This document shows, piece by piece, positions 1 to 5,545 of a DNA stretch of 5,545 nt. The DNA comes from Gemmatimonadota bacterium. Lineage in GTDB: Bacteria; Gemmatimonadota; Gemmatimonadetes; Gemmatimonadales; GWC2-71-9. The position numbers and the translations under genes were made by a program. The notes under the pieces were generated by a model, which was not told the origin of the DNA, made no database searches, and saw only the letters and a program-made list of their open reading frames with translations. The number at the start of each line of letters is the position of its first letter. Position 1 is the first letter of the stretch. The DNA is taken from contig JANYCP010000190.1 in the NCBI GenBank assembly GCA_025360265.1, positions 1-5,545 of the forward strand, given 5' to 3'.

Positions 1-335
1 TACTCTCCCGGCCCCTCCCCCTTGCGACCGACCGCCTTGATGAACGTTCCCTTCGCATCGTAGAAACGAATCTGCAGCGAGGCGCCGTCCCCGATCACGA
101 TACGGCCGTCGGATAGCCTCGCCGCACCTGCCACCCTGCTCAATAAGTACGGCTCGCCAGCGCGATCACCGATCACGAGCGACGGTGTCGGCGCCAAATG
201 CAACGCCTGTGCGCCGGTCCAGGTCGGTCGCGCGTTCTCGATGATATGTATCCCCGCGCTGTCGCGGCTGACCTGCGCCGACATTGCCGCTGCCGCCCAG
301 ACGACAAGCGCGAAGGTTCCGCAGACCAGCTTCAC
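1..335 (-). CDS. 6-bladed beta-propeller exoprotein, N-terminal part (3' end beyond window)
   Basis: The 111 visible residues begin with a Sec-type signal peptide: Lys at position 2, a hydrophobic stretch, then AAAAMSA before Gln21, the likely first mature residue. The rest reads as the first blades of a beta-propeller, with strand-turn patterns such as LSDGRIVIGDG (about 74-84) and IRFYDAKGTFIKAVG (about 89-103). It reaches GRKGEGPGE (103-111), the Gly/Glu-rich turn typical of 6-bladed propeller exoproteins common in Gemmatimonadota and Bacteroidota. I chose GTG at 335 because it gives a compact signal peptide, overlaps the upstream stop by 4 bases, and has GGTGAGG five bases upstream. An ATG at 356 is in frame but adds seven residues before the Lys and overlaps the upstream gene by 25 bases. 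It lies downstream of, and probably in an operon with, the M24 peptidase. Substrate or ligand is unknown. The C-terminal part cannot be judged. Confidence 0.8.
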   Translation of the reverse strand, partial: MKLVCGTFALVVWAAAAMSAQVSRDSAGIHIIENARPTWTGAQALHLAPTPSLVIGDRAGEPYLLSRVAGAARLSDGRIVIGDGASLQIRFYDAKGTFIKAVGRKGEGPGE

Positions 336-1648
336 TTGGGCCTCACCAGGTACCATGCAGTCTGATTCGGCCGGAAGAAGACCCAGCCATTCTCCGTCAG
401 ATACGCATCATCCTCTGCCATCACCACGATCTTCTGATTGTTCCATTCGGGAATCGCTGTCGTCGTGGCCAGTTCCACAGAGAGGTATGAGCCCAGCCGG
501 AGCTTCTTCGGCGGTGTCGTCGTAGTCCGACTCGCCGACCTGAAGTCGATCGACGCACCGAGCCCGTGCCCCTGATTGCCTATTGGATGCGAGTAGATCC
601 GTGCTTCGATTCCCTTCTCCTTCATCTCGGCCATCGTCCCTTCGTACACCTCGACTGTCGTCTTTCCCGGACGCGCCTGGTGCTGCATCATTGCCACCTG
701 CAGCGCATTGGTGTTACGCAGCCCTTGCTTCAACCCTTCCGGAACATCCTTCTCACCCGGCTTCAGCACGTACGCCATCTTCTGCCAGTCGGTATCAAAC
801 CCCATCGCGCTGATGCCGAAGTCCACGTGCAGCACGTCGCCCGGCATGATGACGGTCTTCTCCGGCGCCACACCCAGGAAGCCGCGCGACGAGTCGTTGA
901 TGGCGCCCTGCCGCTGCACCCGGAGGTCTGGCTGGAACCACGTCCGCACTCCCGCCTTCCACATCGCGTCATACAACCAGTTGCGCACGTCACCAACCGT
1001 GGTCTTTCCCGGTGTGATCACGTCATTCGAAAACGCCTTGCGCGTGATCTCATCGGTGAGCGACACCAGCATTGTGTACCAGGGCAACTCTTCGGGAATC
1101 CGGGTATCGAGGTATTCCTCGATCAAGTCAGCCGCGCTGGTGAAATGCGATTCCGACTCGGCGCCCATGGCGCGCACCAGAAAGTCATACGCCGACTTGG
1201 TCAGCGAATGCTGCACGCCACGACCGCCATTGATCGACAGCCCGATCTTCGCTGGACGGTATTGCTGGTAGAGTGCGCCGAGAAACTGGGCTGCCGGGCG
1301 AGGTTCGTCGGTGGATTCAAAGAAGCGCTTCAGATTGTCTTCGGAGAAGCCGGTCAGCGCGATCTTGCGCAACGAATCGCCAGTATCGACGAAGACGAAG
1401 ATGTCTCGCCCGCCGGTATATGGTCGCGGTGGTGCCACGAGCTGAGTCAGCGGGTCGTCATGGAATTCCTCATTCACTACGATCCACATGTTCAGTCCGT
1501 GGCGTCGCATCATCGGCAGGATCATCTGATGGCGCTTGAGGAGCCACCCTTCCCTGATCGCGATCTGCTGCGACCAGGTGGGGAGCACGGTCTGGGCCGC
1601 GGCGGGGCTGGCCATCAGGAGGCCGACTGCCATGATTCGCTTCAGCAT
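332..1648 (-). CDS. Exported M24-family metallopeptidase (Xaa-Pro peptidase-like), atypical active site
   Basis: The 438-residue protein starts with a signal peptide (MLKRIMAVGLLMASPAAA, cleavage probably before Gln19). A creatinase/prolidase-like N-terminal domain follows (about 25-190), then a pita-bread M24 domain (about 195-430). All five expected metal ligands can be placed: Asp276 (HVDFG), Asp287 (DTDW), His361 (GHGLG), Glu392 (SVEL) and Glu412 (AEDD). The family binds two divalent metals and cleaves X-Pro bonds or related peptides. Aligned by eye with E. coli aminopeptidase P, three further active-site residues are absent: the HY-motif His is Gly259, the His seven residues after the ligand His is Asp368, and the Arg two before the last Glu is Met410. 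Hydrolysis with altered specificity is therefore plausible but unproven. The ATG at 1648 has GAGG six bases upstream (1655-1658). It is the first gene of a two-gene minus-strand unit and is divergent from a second M24 gene. Confidence 0.88.
   Translation of the reverse strand: MLKRIMAVGLLMASPAAAQTVLPTWSQQIAIREGWLLKRHQMILPMMRRHGLNMWIVVNEEFHDDPLTQLVAPPRPYTGGRDIFVFVDTGDSLRKIALTGFSEDNLKRFFESTDEPRPAAQFLGALYQQYRPAKIGLSINGGRGVQHSLTKSAYDFLVRAMGAESESHFTSAADLIEEYLDTRIPEELPWYTMLVSLTDEITRKAFSNDVITPGKTTVGDVRNWLYDAMWKAGVRTWFQPDLRVQRQGAINDSSRGFLGVAPEKTVIMPGDVLHVDFGISAMGFDTDWQKMAYVLKPGEKDVPEGLKQGLRNTNALQVAMMQHQARPGKTTVEVYEGTMAEMKEKGIEARIYSHPIGNQGHGLGASIDFRSASRTTTTPPKKLRLGSYLSVELATTTAIPEWNNQKIVVMAEDDAYLTENGWVFFRPNQTAWYLVRPK
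336..347 (-). promoter_or_regulatory. Ribosome binding site deciding the GTG start of the propeller gene
   Basis: Read on the minus strand, GGTGAGG (347-341) is followed by a five-base spacer CCCAA and the GTG start at 335. The site lies inside the last codons of the M24 gene, so re-initiation or coupled translation is likely. It favours GTG at 335 over the ATG at 356. Confidence 0.5.
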
Positions 1649-1704
1649 GTGGTACCTCGTCGATTTCGCGGTATTCTTTTCCTATTCCCAATCCGGAGTC
1701 ACCG
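1649..1704. promoter_or_regulatory. Divergent intergenic region between the two M24 peptidase genes
   Basis: These 56 bases separate two divergent starts and must hold, or lie next to, promoters for both directions. They are more AT-rich in the middle (about 1664-1690) than the flanking genes. A TATTCT at 1672-1677 could be a -10-like element for the plus-strand gene, but I see no convincing -35 at the right spacing. Ribosome binding sites are clear: GAGG on the minus strand (1655-1658, 6-base spacer to the ATG at 1648) and GGAG on the plus strand (1695-1698, 6-base spacer to the ATG at 1705). No operator-like palindrome stands out. Confidence 0.45.
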
Positions 1705-3114
1705 ATGCGCCGCTACCTGGTCGCCCTCATCACTGTCGTCGCTGCCGCCCCGCTCGCCGCGCAGCAGCCATTCATGCAGGGCTTCACCGATGCCTTCACG
1801 CCGGCAGAATTTGCGGCGCGCCGCACCAAGGTGATGGAAAAGATCGGCGATGGCATCGCCGTCATCCAGGGCTCCGCTGAGTATCCGGCGTATCTCGCCT
1901 TTCGTCAGAATGCCCAGTTCTTCTATCTCTCAGGTGTCGAAGCGCCGCGGGCCGTCCTGGTGATCGACGGCAAGCGCCACACGTCGACCCTGATTCTACC
2001 AGCAACCTACCGACTCGCCAATTCCGAAGGCCCTATGCTCGTCGCCGGCGACGACGCCCGCCGCATCACGGGAATCGAGCAGGTGCAGCCCAAGGATTCG
2101 GTGATCCCGCTGCTCACCAGGCTGGCCGCCGAAGGTCGCCAGTTCTACGCGCCGTTCCGGCTCGAGTCGCGCAACGCCGGCGCCAAGGAGCAGTCGAGCG
2201 GTTTCGATCGCGCCAATGCCACCGATCCGCTTGACGGCCGGCCGAGCCGCGAGAAGGTACTGGTCGACAAGTTGAATTCGCTGTCGGGAAAGCCCACGCT
2301 CGATCTCGACCCGATCCTCGATGGCCTGCGAATGATCAAGAGTCCGGCCGAAATCGCCGTGATGCGCGAAGCCGCCCGTATCGCCCAGATGGGGATCATG
2401 GAAGCAATGCGCTCGGCCCACCCCGGCATGTATGAGTACCAGATCGCGGCCGTTGCCGACTACGAATTCCGCAACGCCAACGCGCAGGGTCCAGCCTACT
2501 TCGCGCTCGCATCGACCGGCACCAACGCCGCCTGGCCGCACTATCACGGCACCGCATCCAAGCTCGGGCCCAATGACATGGTGCTCCTCGACTACGCGCC
2601 CGACTACAAGTATTACCAGTCGGACGTGACGCGCGAGTTTCCGTCAAACGGAAAGTTCACCCCGCGCCAGCGCGAGATGTACACCATTTATCTGAGACTG
2701 TTCCAGGCAGTCGAGCAATCCATGAAGACCGGCGTAGCGCCGCGCGACATCAGCAAGGCCGCCGCCGAGAAGATGGACACGATTATGGCGCACTTCACGT
2801 TCACCGATCCCAAGATCAAGGACGCGGCGAAGCGGATGGTGGATAGTTACCGCACGCCGCGCGGCAATTCACTCGGTCATATGGTGGGAATGGAGACGCA
2901 TGACGCGTCACTGCCGTACGAAGTGCTGCTACCGGGGATGGTCTTCACGATCGAACCGGCGATGACTATTCCCGATGAGCGGGTCTACATCCGCCTCGAG
3001 AGTGTTTTCCTGGTGACCGAGAAGGGAGTGGAGAACATAAGCTCGATGGCGCCCGTTGAACCGGACGCCATCGAGAAACTCATGAAGGAAATCGGGATCG
3101 GAAAGAAGCGCTAA
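1705..3114 (+). CDS. Exported Xaa-Pro aminopeptidase (M24B, aminopeptidase P-like)
   Basis: The 469-residue protein has a signal peptide (MRRYLVALITVVAAAPLAA, cleavage probably before Gln20). An AMP_N domain follows (about 32-175), with the QNAQFFYLSGVEAP segment typical of aminopeptidase P, then an M24 domain (about 205-450) opened by LRMIKSPAEIAVMREA. Metal ligands are Asp296 and Asp307 (LDYAPD...SDVTREFP), His392, Glu417 (FTIEPAM) and Glu432 (IRLES). Accessory residues are also present: HY at 279-280, His399 in THD, and Arg430. The family removes an N-terminal residue preceding proline, usually with Mn2+. Here it would act in the periplasm or outside, since E. coli PepP-type enzymes lack a signal peptide. 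An active enzyme is expected. The ATG is supported by GGAG six bases upstream. It is transcribed alone: the gene to the left is divergent and the one to the right convergent, with one base between stops. Confidence 0.92.
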   Translation: MRRYLVALITVVAAAPLAAQQPFMQGFTDAFTPAEFAARRTKVMEKIGDGIAVIQGSAEYPAYLAFRQNAQFFYLSGVEAPRAVLVIDGKRHTSTLILPATYRLANSEGPMLVAGDDARRITGIEQVQPKDSVIPLLTRLAAEGRQFYAPFRLESRNAGAKEQSSGFDRANATDPLDGRPSREKVLVDKLNSLSGKPTLDLDPILDGLRMIKSPAEIAVMREAARIAQMGIMEAMRSAHPGMYEYQIAAVADYEFRNANAQGPAYFALASTGTNAAWPHYHGTASKLGPNDMVLLDYAPDYKYYQSDVTREFPSNGKFTPRQREMYTIYLRLFQAVEQSMKTGVAPRDISKAAAEKMDTIMAHFTFTDPKIKDAAKRMVDSYRTPRGNSLGHMVGMETHDASLPYEVLLPGMVFTIEPAMTIPDERVYIRLESVFLVTEKGVENISSMAPVEPDAIEKLMKEIGIGKKR

Positions 3115-3115
3115 G

Positions 3116-5008
3116 CTACTTTGTTGCTTTCGCCAGGTCGGTCACCGCCGCGGCCATCGCAGTCACACGCTTCCTGTCCTTCGCCTTCGCGGCGTCGCGC
3201 GTCAGTTGCGCCGCGAGCGAATTCAACGCATTGCGGCGCTTCGCCCCGGTAAGCCCTTCGGCCTTCGCAATGCTCGCAGCAATTGCCGTCGTACGCTTCG
3301 CGGGAAGTTCCGTGCCGCGAATCACCTGATCGAGATACGCCTTCACAATCGGGAATCCCGCCGGCCAGACGATCTTCGGCTGGGTCTGCGGATTGAGCTG
3401 TTCGAAGTGCACCAGCGCGGCCGCGTCAATTTCATTCTGCGTGAGGTTATCCGTCGGCGTCAGGTTGAAAATATCGAGACCGCGATAGATCTCGGACGAG
3501 AAGACGTGACCGTTGTAGTAGTACGCTCCCCACGACCCGCCGACGTACATCGTGTCCGGATGGATCGGGCCACGATCGAAGTATGCGATCTCGAACGGAT
3601 GCTTGGCATCGCTGAAGTCGACGATGGAGATGCCGCCCTGATACCACCCTTGCACCAGGATGTCGCGACCCGGCACCGGCACGAGGCCGCCGTTGTGTGC
3701 CACGCAATTCTCGGTAACCGTCTGCGCTGCGGGCATCTTGTAGAAGGCGCCCTGTGTGAGGTGCTTGTTCTTCAGGTCGAACACGACGTCGCCGCCCCAG
3801 TTGACCGGGTCGATGTCGCGGCAGCGCGGACTGGTACCGCCGCCCCATTCATCGCTGAAGAGCAGCTTGGATCCGTCATTACTGAACGTCGCCGAATGCC
3901 AGAGCGCGAAGTTGGAATCGGTGACCGCCTGCAGTGTCTTCGGATGCGTCGGATCGGTGATGTCCATCAGGATGCCGTAGCTGGCACACGCCCCGGCGGC
4001 GAGGTTCAGCTCCGGATAGACCGTGATATCGTGGCACTGGCTGGGGCCACCGGCAGCGCGACCGCCGCGTCCACCTGGAGCAGCAGGCGGCGCACCGGCC
4101 GGCTGCGCTGCTGGCGGTGCTCCGGCTGGTGGCGCACCGACATTGCCTCGCCCACCGCCACGACCGCCGCGACCGAGGGTATCGCCCGGCGCGTTGCCGT
4201 GCGCTGGCGGACGCGGGCCGATCCCCTCGAAGATGTGCGGCCGATTGACGAGACTCCAATTTTCCGGATGATCGAGCGGCACCTTGATGACTTCGATGCG
4301 ACGGAATTGTTCGGTCGAGTCGGCGCCGTCGGTCTTCGGATCGAACGGAGTGCCGCGGCAACCGGCGACCTCTTCCTGCGGTCGCTCGCCGGACGACCCC
4401 TGGCCCCAGATATAGACAATGTTCTTGTCCTTGGGATCGGGGACAAGCGTGTGCGTATGGGTGCCGCGGCAGGTCTGCACCACCGTTACCTGTCGTGGAT
4501 GCGCTGGATCCGAGACGTCGAAGATGCGAATGCCCTGCGCACGGTCCTTACTGATTCGGTCGGTGATCCCGGCCGACGAGCAGTCCATCCGGCCGCGAGT
4601 GTTTTCGTCGGAAATGAAGAGCAGGTTGCCCCAGATCGACGGATCGCCCTGATCGGTCGTGCAGAGCGTGGTGGAGACGCGAACTGGACTTGCCGGATTG
4701 CTGATGTCCCAGATCTGGAATCCGCCGAAGTTTCCCTGATAGAGATAGTTGCCGCGGAAAACGAAATCAGAATTGATGTACGACAACGATCGCGGCCCGG
4801 CCAGTTTGGCGAGCGCCATGATGGTATCAGCGCGGGGCCGGGTCGCCAGCAGCATCATCCCCTTCGATGCCGTGGCGGCGTCGAAGATGCCCGCCTTGAG
4901 CCCGGCGCGCGGATCGGTGGTGCTTCCAGTGACAAACTGTGCGTTAGCACGGAGCGCACCCACAAGGAGCAGGGTGCACAGCAGAAATCGCATACGGTCG
5001 AGCTTCAT
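3116..5008 (-). CDS. Exported LVIVD-repeat beta-propeller protein
   Basis: The 630-residue protein has a signal peptide (Lys/Arg start, LLCTLLLVGALRANA, cleavage before Gln24). LVIVD-type repeats follow, each with a hydrophobic I/V-x-D core, then a D/N-P-x-x-P turn: FQIWDISNPASP (97-108), IRIFDVSDPAHP (160-171), ILMDITDPTHP (346-356) and ISIVDFSDAKHP (460-471). A fifth, weaker one is LDIFNLTP (511-518). These fold as a propeller thought to sit in the periplasm or on the surface; function is not established. Eight Cys occur in the mature part (116, 143, 180, 217, 325, 341, 396, 435), consistent with disulfides. A Gly/Ala/Pro/Arg-rich insert splits the propeller at about 279-321. The C-terminal 75 residues look helical, Ala/Lys-rich and without propeller motifs. 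The ATG at 5008 overlaps the DUF305 stop (ATGA) and has AGGAGT eight bases upstream, so translation is probably coupled to that gene. Confidence 0.88.
   Translation of the reverse strand: MKLDRMRFLLCTLLLVGALRANAQFVTGSTTDPRAGLKAGIFDAATASKGMMLLATRPRADTIMALAKLAGPRSLSYINSDFVFRGNYLYQGNFGGFQIWDISNPASPVRVSTTLCTTDQGDPSIWGNLLFISDENTRGRMDCSSAGITDRISKDRAQGIRIFDVSDPAHPRQVTVVQTCRGTHTHTLVPDPKDKNIVYIWGQGSSGERPQEEVAGCRGTPFDPKTDGADSTEQFRRIEVIKVPLDHPENWSLVNRPHIFEGIGPRPPAHGNAPGDTLGRGGRGGGRGNVGAPPAGAPPAAQPAGAPPAAPGGRGGRAAGGPSQCHDITVYPELNLAAGACASYGILMDITDPTHPKTLQAVTDSNFALWHSATFSNDGSKLLFSDEWGGGTSPRCRDIDPVNWGGDVVFDLKNKHLTQGAFYKMPAAQTVTENCVAHNGGLVPVPGRDILVQGWYQGGISIVDFSDAKHPFEIAYFDRGPIHPDTMYVGGSWGAYYYNGHVFSSEIYRGLDIFNLTPTDNLTQNEIDAAALVHFEQLNPQTQPKIVWPAGFPIVKAYLDQVIRGTELPAKRTTAIAASIAKAEGLTGAKRRNALNSLAAQLTRDAAKAKDRKRVTAMAAAVTDLAKATK
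4046..4174 (-). repeat. Low-complexity insert coding Gly-Arg and GAPPA repeats inside the LVIVD gene
   Basis: This stretch encodes residues 279-321 of the LVIVD protein. A Gly/Arg block (GRGGRGGGRG) is followed by three copies of GAPPA, two adjacent and one after AAQPA, and then a second Gly/Arg block (GGRGGRAAGG). The DNA is a run of near-repeated GC-rich units, which are prone to slippage. The predicted product is a flexible, positively charged loop between propeller blades. Confidence 0.75.
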
Positions 5009-5022
5009 GGAGCGGTACTCCT
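5005..5022 (-). promoter_or_regulatory. ATGA overlap and ribosome binding site linking DUF305 to LVIVD
   Basis: On the minus strand, AGGAGT (5022-5017) lies eight bases before the LVIVD ATG (5008-5006). That ATG shares bases with the DUF305 stop TGA (5007-5005). This arrangement is typical of translational coupling between two genes on one mRNA, and it fixes the LVIVD start. Confidence 0.7.
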
Positions 5023-5545
5023 GGGAAGGTTGTAGAGCATCTGCTGCATGACATCGATTTCTGCGCGCTGATCAGCGTCGACGTCGGTGATGAAACGGAA
5101 GATTTCGGATTCCTGTCCGGACGGCGGCATGTTGATCAGGTCGGCGACCATCTTGATCGCGCCGCGGTGATGCCCGATCATGCCGGTGAGGAAGAGTCGG
5201 TCGAATTCCACGCCGCGGGCCTGGTCGAGCTTTTTCATCTGCTCGACGTTCAGCATTCCTGGCATCATCTTGTCCATGTCCATGCCAGGCATCCCTGGCA
5301 TGGTCATTGAATGCGGTGCAGTGTCCGGCACTTCCTGCCGGCGGTACTGCAACCACACCCGCATCATCCCGATCTCATCGCGCTGTGACAGGGAGATTTT
5401 CTTCGAGAGGAGTTGCACCCTTTGGCTCGCGCCGTGCGATGCAGACATCGCCGCCATCACCAGTGCCTGGGCGTGGTGGTGAATCATGCCCTGCATGAAC
5501 TCCACGTCGCCCTTGGTGTACCGCTCCTGCGCGGCAGCGGTGCTG
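5005..5545 (-). CDS. DUF305 family exported protein (5' end beyond window)
   Basis: The reading frame is open from the window edge to the stop at 5005, giving 179 residues. The visible N-terminus, STAAAQERYTKGD, looks like the end of a signal peptide cleaved before Gln6, so the true start lies upstream; GTG at 5505 is only an internal Val codon. DUF305 is a ferritin-like four-helix family. Here its motif occurs twice: FMQGMIHHHAQALVMA (16-31) with QRDEIGMM (54-61), and FLTGMIGHHRGAIKMV (118-133) with QRAEIDVM (159-166). Helix pairs are linked by a Met-rich segment (80-97, eight Met). His pairs plus Met clusters suggest metal binding, perhaps copper; this is inference, as the family role is poorly defined. 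Its TGA overlaps the ATG of the LVIVD gene, so the two form a coupled unit. It may not be the first gene of the operon. Confidence 0.9.
   Translation of the reverse strand, partial: STAAAQERYTKGDVEFMQGMIHHHAQALVMAAMSASHGASQRVQLLSKKISLSQRDEIGMMRVWLQYRRQEVPDTAPHSMTMPGMPGMDMDKMMPGMLNVEQMKKLDQARGVEFDRLFLTGMIGHHRGAIKMVADLINMPPSGQESEIFRFITDVDADQRAEIDVMQQMLYNLPRSTAP
5280..5303. repeat. Perfect 10-bp inverted repeat with 4-base loop within DUF305
   Basis: Arms CCATGCCAGG (5280-5289) and CCTGGCATGG (5294-5303) flank the loop CATC. It falls in the codons for the MPGMPGM part of the Met-rich linker, and much of the symmetry follows from repeated Met-Pro-Gly codons. The mRNA could fold here. No T-tract follows on either strand, so it is not called a terminator. 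Confidence 0.6.

Noticed and set aside
1672..1677. TATTCT as a -10 promoter element for the second M24 gene
   Set aside because: No matching -35 lies 16-18 bases upstream, and the promoter consensus in this phylum is uncertain, so it is mentioned only within the intergenic entry.
566..1834. A 422-codon open frame on the plus strand opposite the first M24 gene
   Set aside because: It covers the M24 gene in antisense, crosses the divergent intergenic region and the start of the second M24 gene, and encodes a His/Arg-rich sequence without a domain.
3108..3133. Possible bidirectional terminator hairpin at the convergent stops
   Set aside because: Only AAGC/GCTT plus GCG/CGC pair, with a bulge and a 9-base loop, and no T-tract follows on either strand.
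4073..4138. The repeated GC-rich units as a CRISPR-like or intergenic repeat array
   Set aside because: They are in frame, code GAPPA/AAQPA units inside the LVIVD protein, and lack unique spacers.
3206..5035. A 609-codon open frame on the plus strand opposite the LVIVD gene
   Set aside because: It is antisense to a gene with clear LVIVD repeats and a signal peptide. Its translation is Arg-rich with no recognisable domain, as expected for a shadow frame in GC-rich DNA.
5005..5505. DUF305 gene starting at GTG 5505
   Set aside because: The frame stays open upstream to the window edge and encodes a signal-peptide end (TAAAQ) before this codon, so the GTG is an internal Val.

Overview
The window is GC-rich and almost wholly coding. 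It holds five genes, all predicted to be exported, and has a single real intergenic gap of 56 bases. No rRNA, tRNA, CRISPR array, transposase or phage gene is visible. The gene content (6-bladed beta-propeller exoprotein, exported M24 peptidases, DUF305 next to an LVIVD-repeat protein), the high GC, and signal peptides ending in Ala-Gln suggest Gemmatimonadota or a relative in the FCB group. This taxonomic placement is inference.

Layout. (A) Left, minus strand: an exported M24-family metallopeptidase (332-1648), followed by a beta-propeller exoprotein (start at 335, running off the left edge). The two overlap by 4 bases (GTGA), so they look like one transcript. (B) 1649-1704: a short divergent intergenic region serving genes in both directions. 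(C) 1705-3114, plus strand: a second exported M24 peptidase that resembles a full Xaa-Pro aminopeptidase. (D) Right, minus strand: a DUF305 protein (5' end beyond the window, stop at 5005) feeding by a 4-base ATGA overlap into a 630-residue LVIVD-repeat protein (3116-5008). The second M24 gene and the LVIVD gene converge with one base between their stop codons.

How they may work together. The two M24 enzymes probably trim peptides outside the cytoplasm, perhaps for growth on peptides. They are not equivalent. Both keep the five metal ligands, but the leftward one lacks three further residues of the aminopeptidase P active site. The DUF305/LVIVD pair forms a separate unit, probably periplasmic or surface-bound; the Met/His-rich DUF305 protein hints at metal (possibly copper) binding. 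No single dramatic new system is evident. The most notable points are the Gln expected at the mature N-terminus of all five proteins, the divergence between the two M24 active sites, and the tightly coupled DUF305-LVIVD pair.
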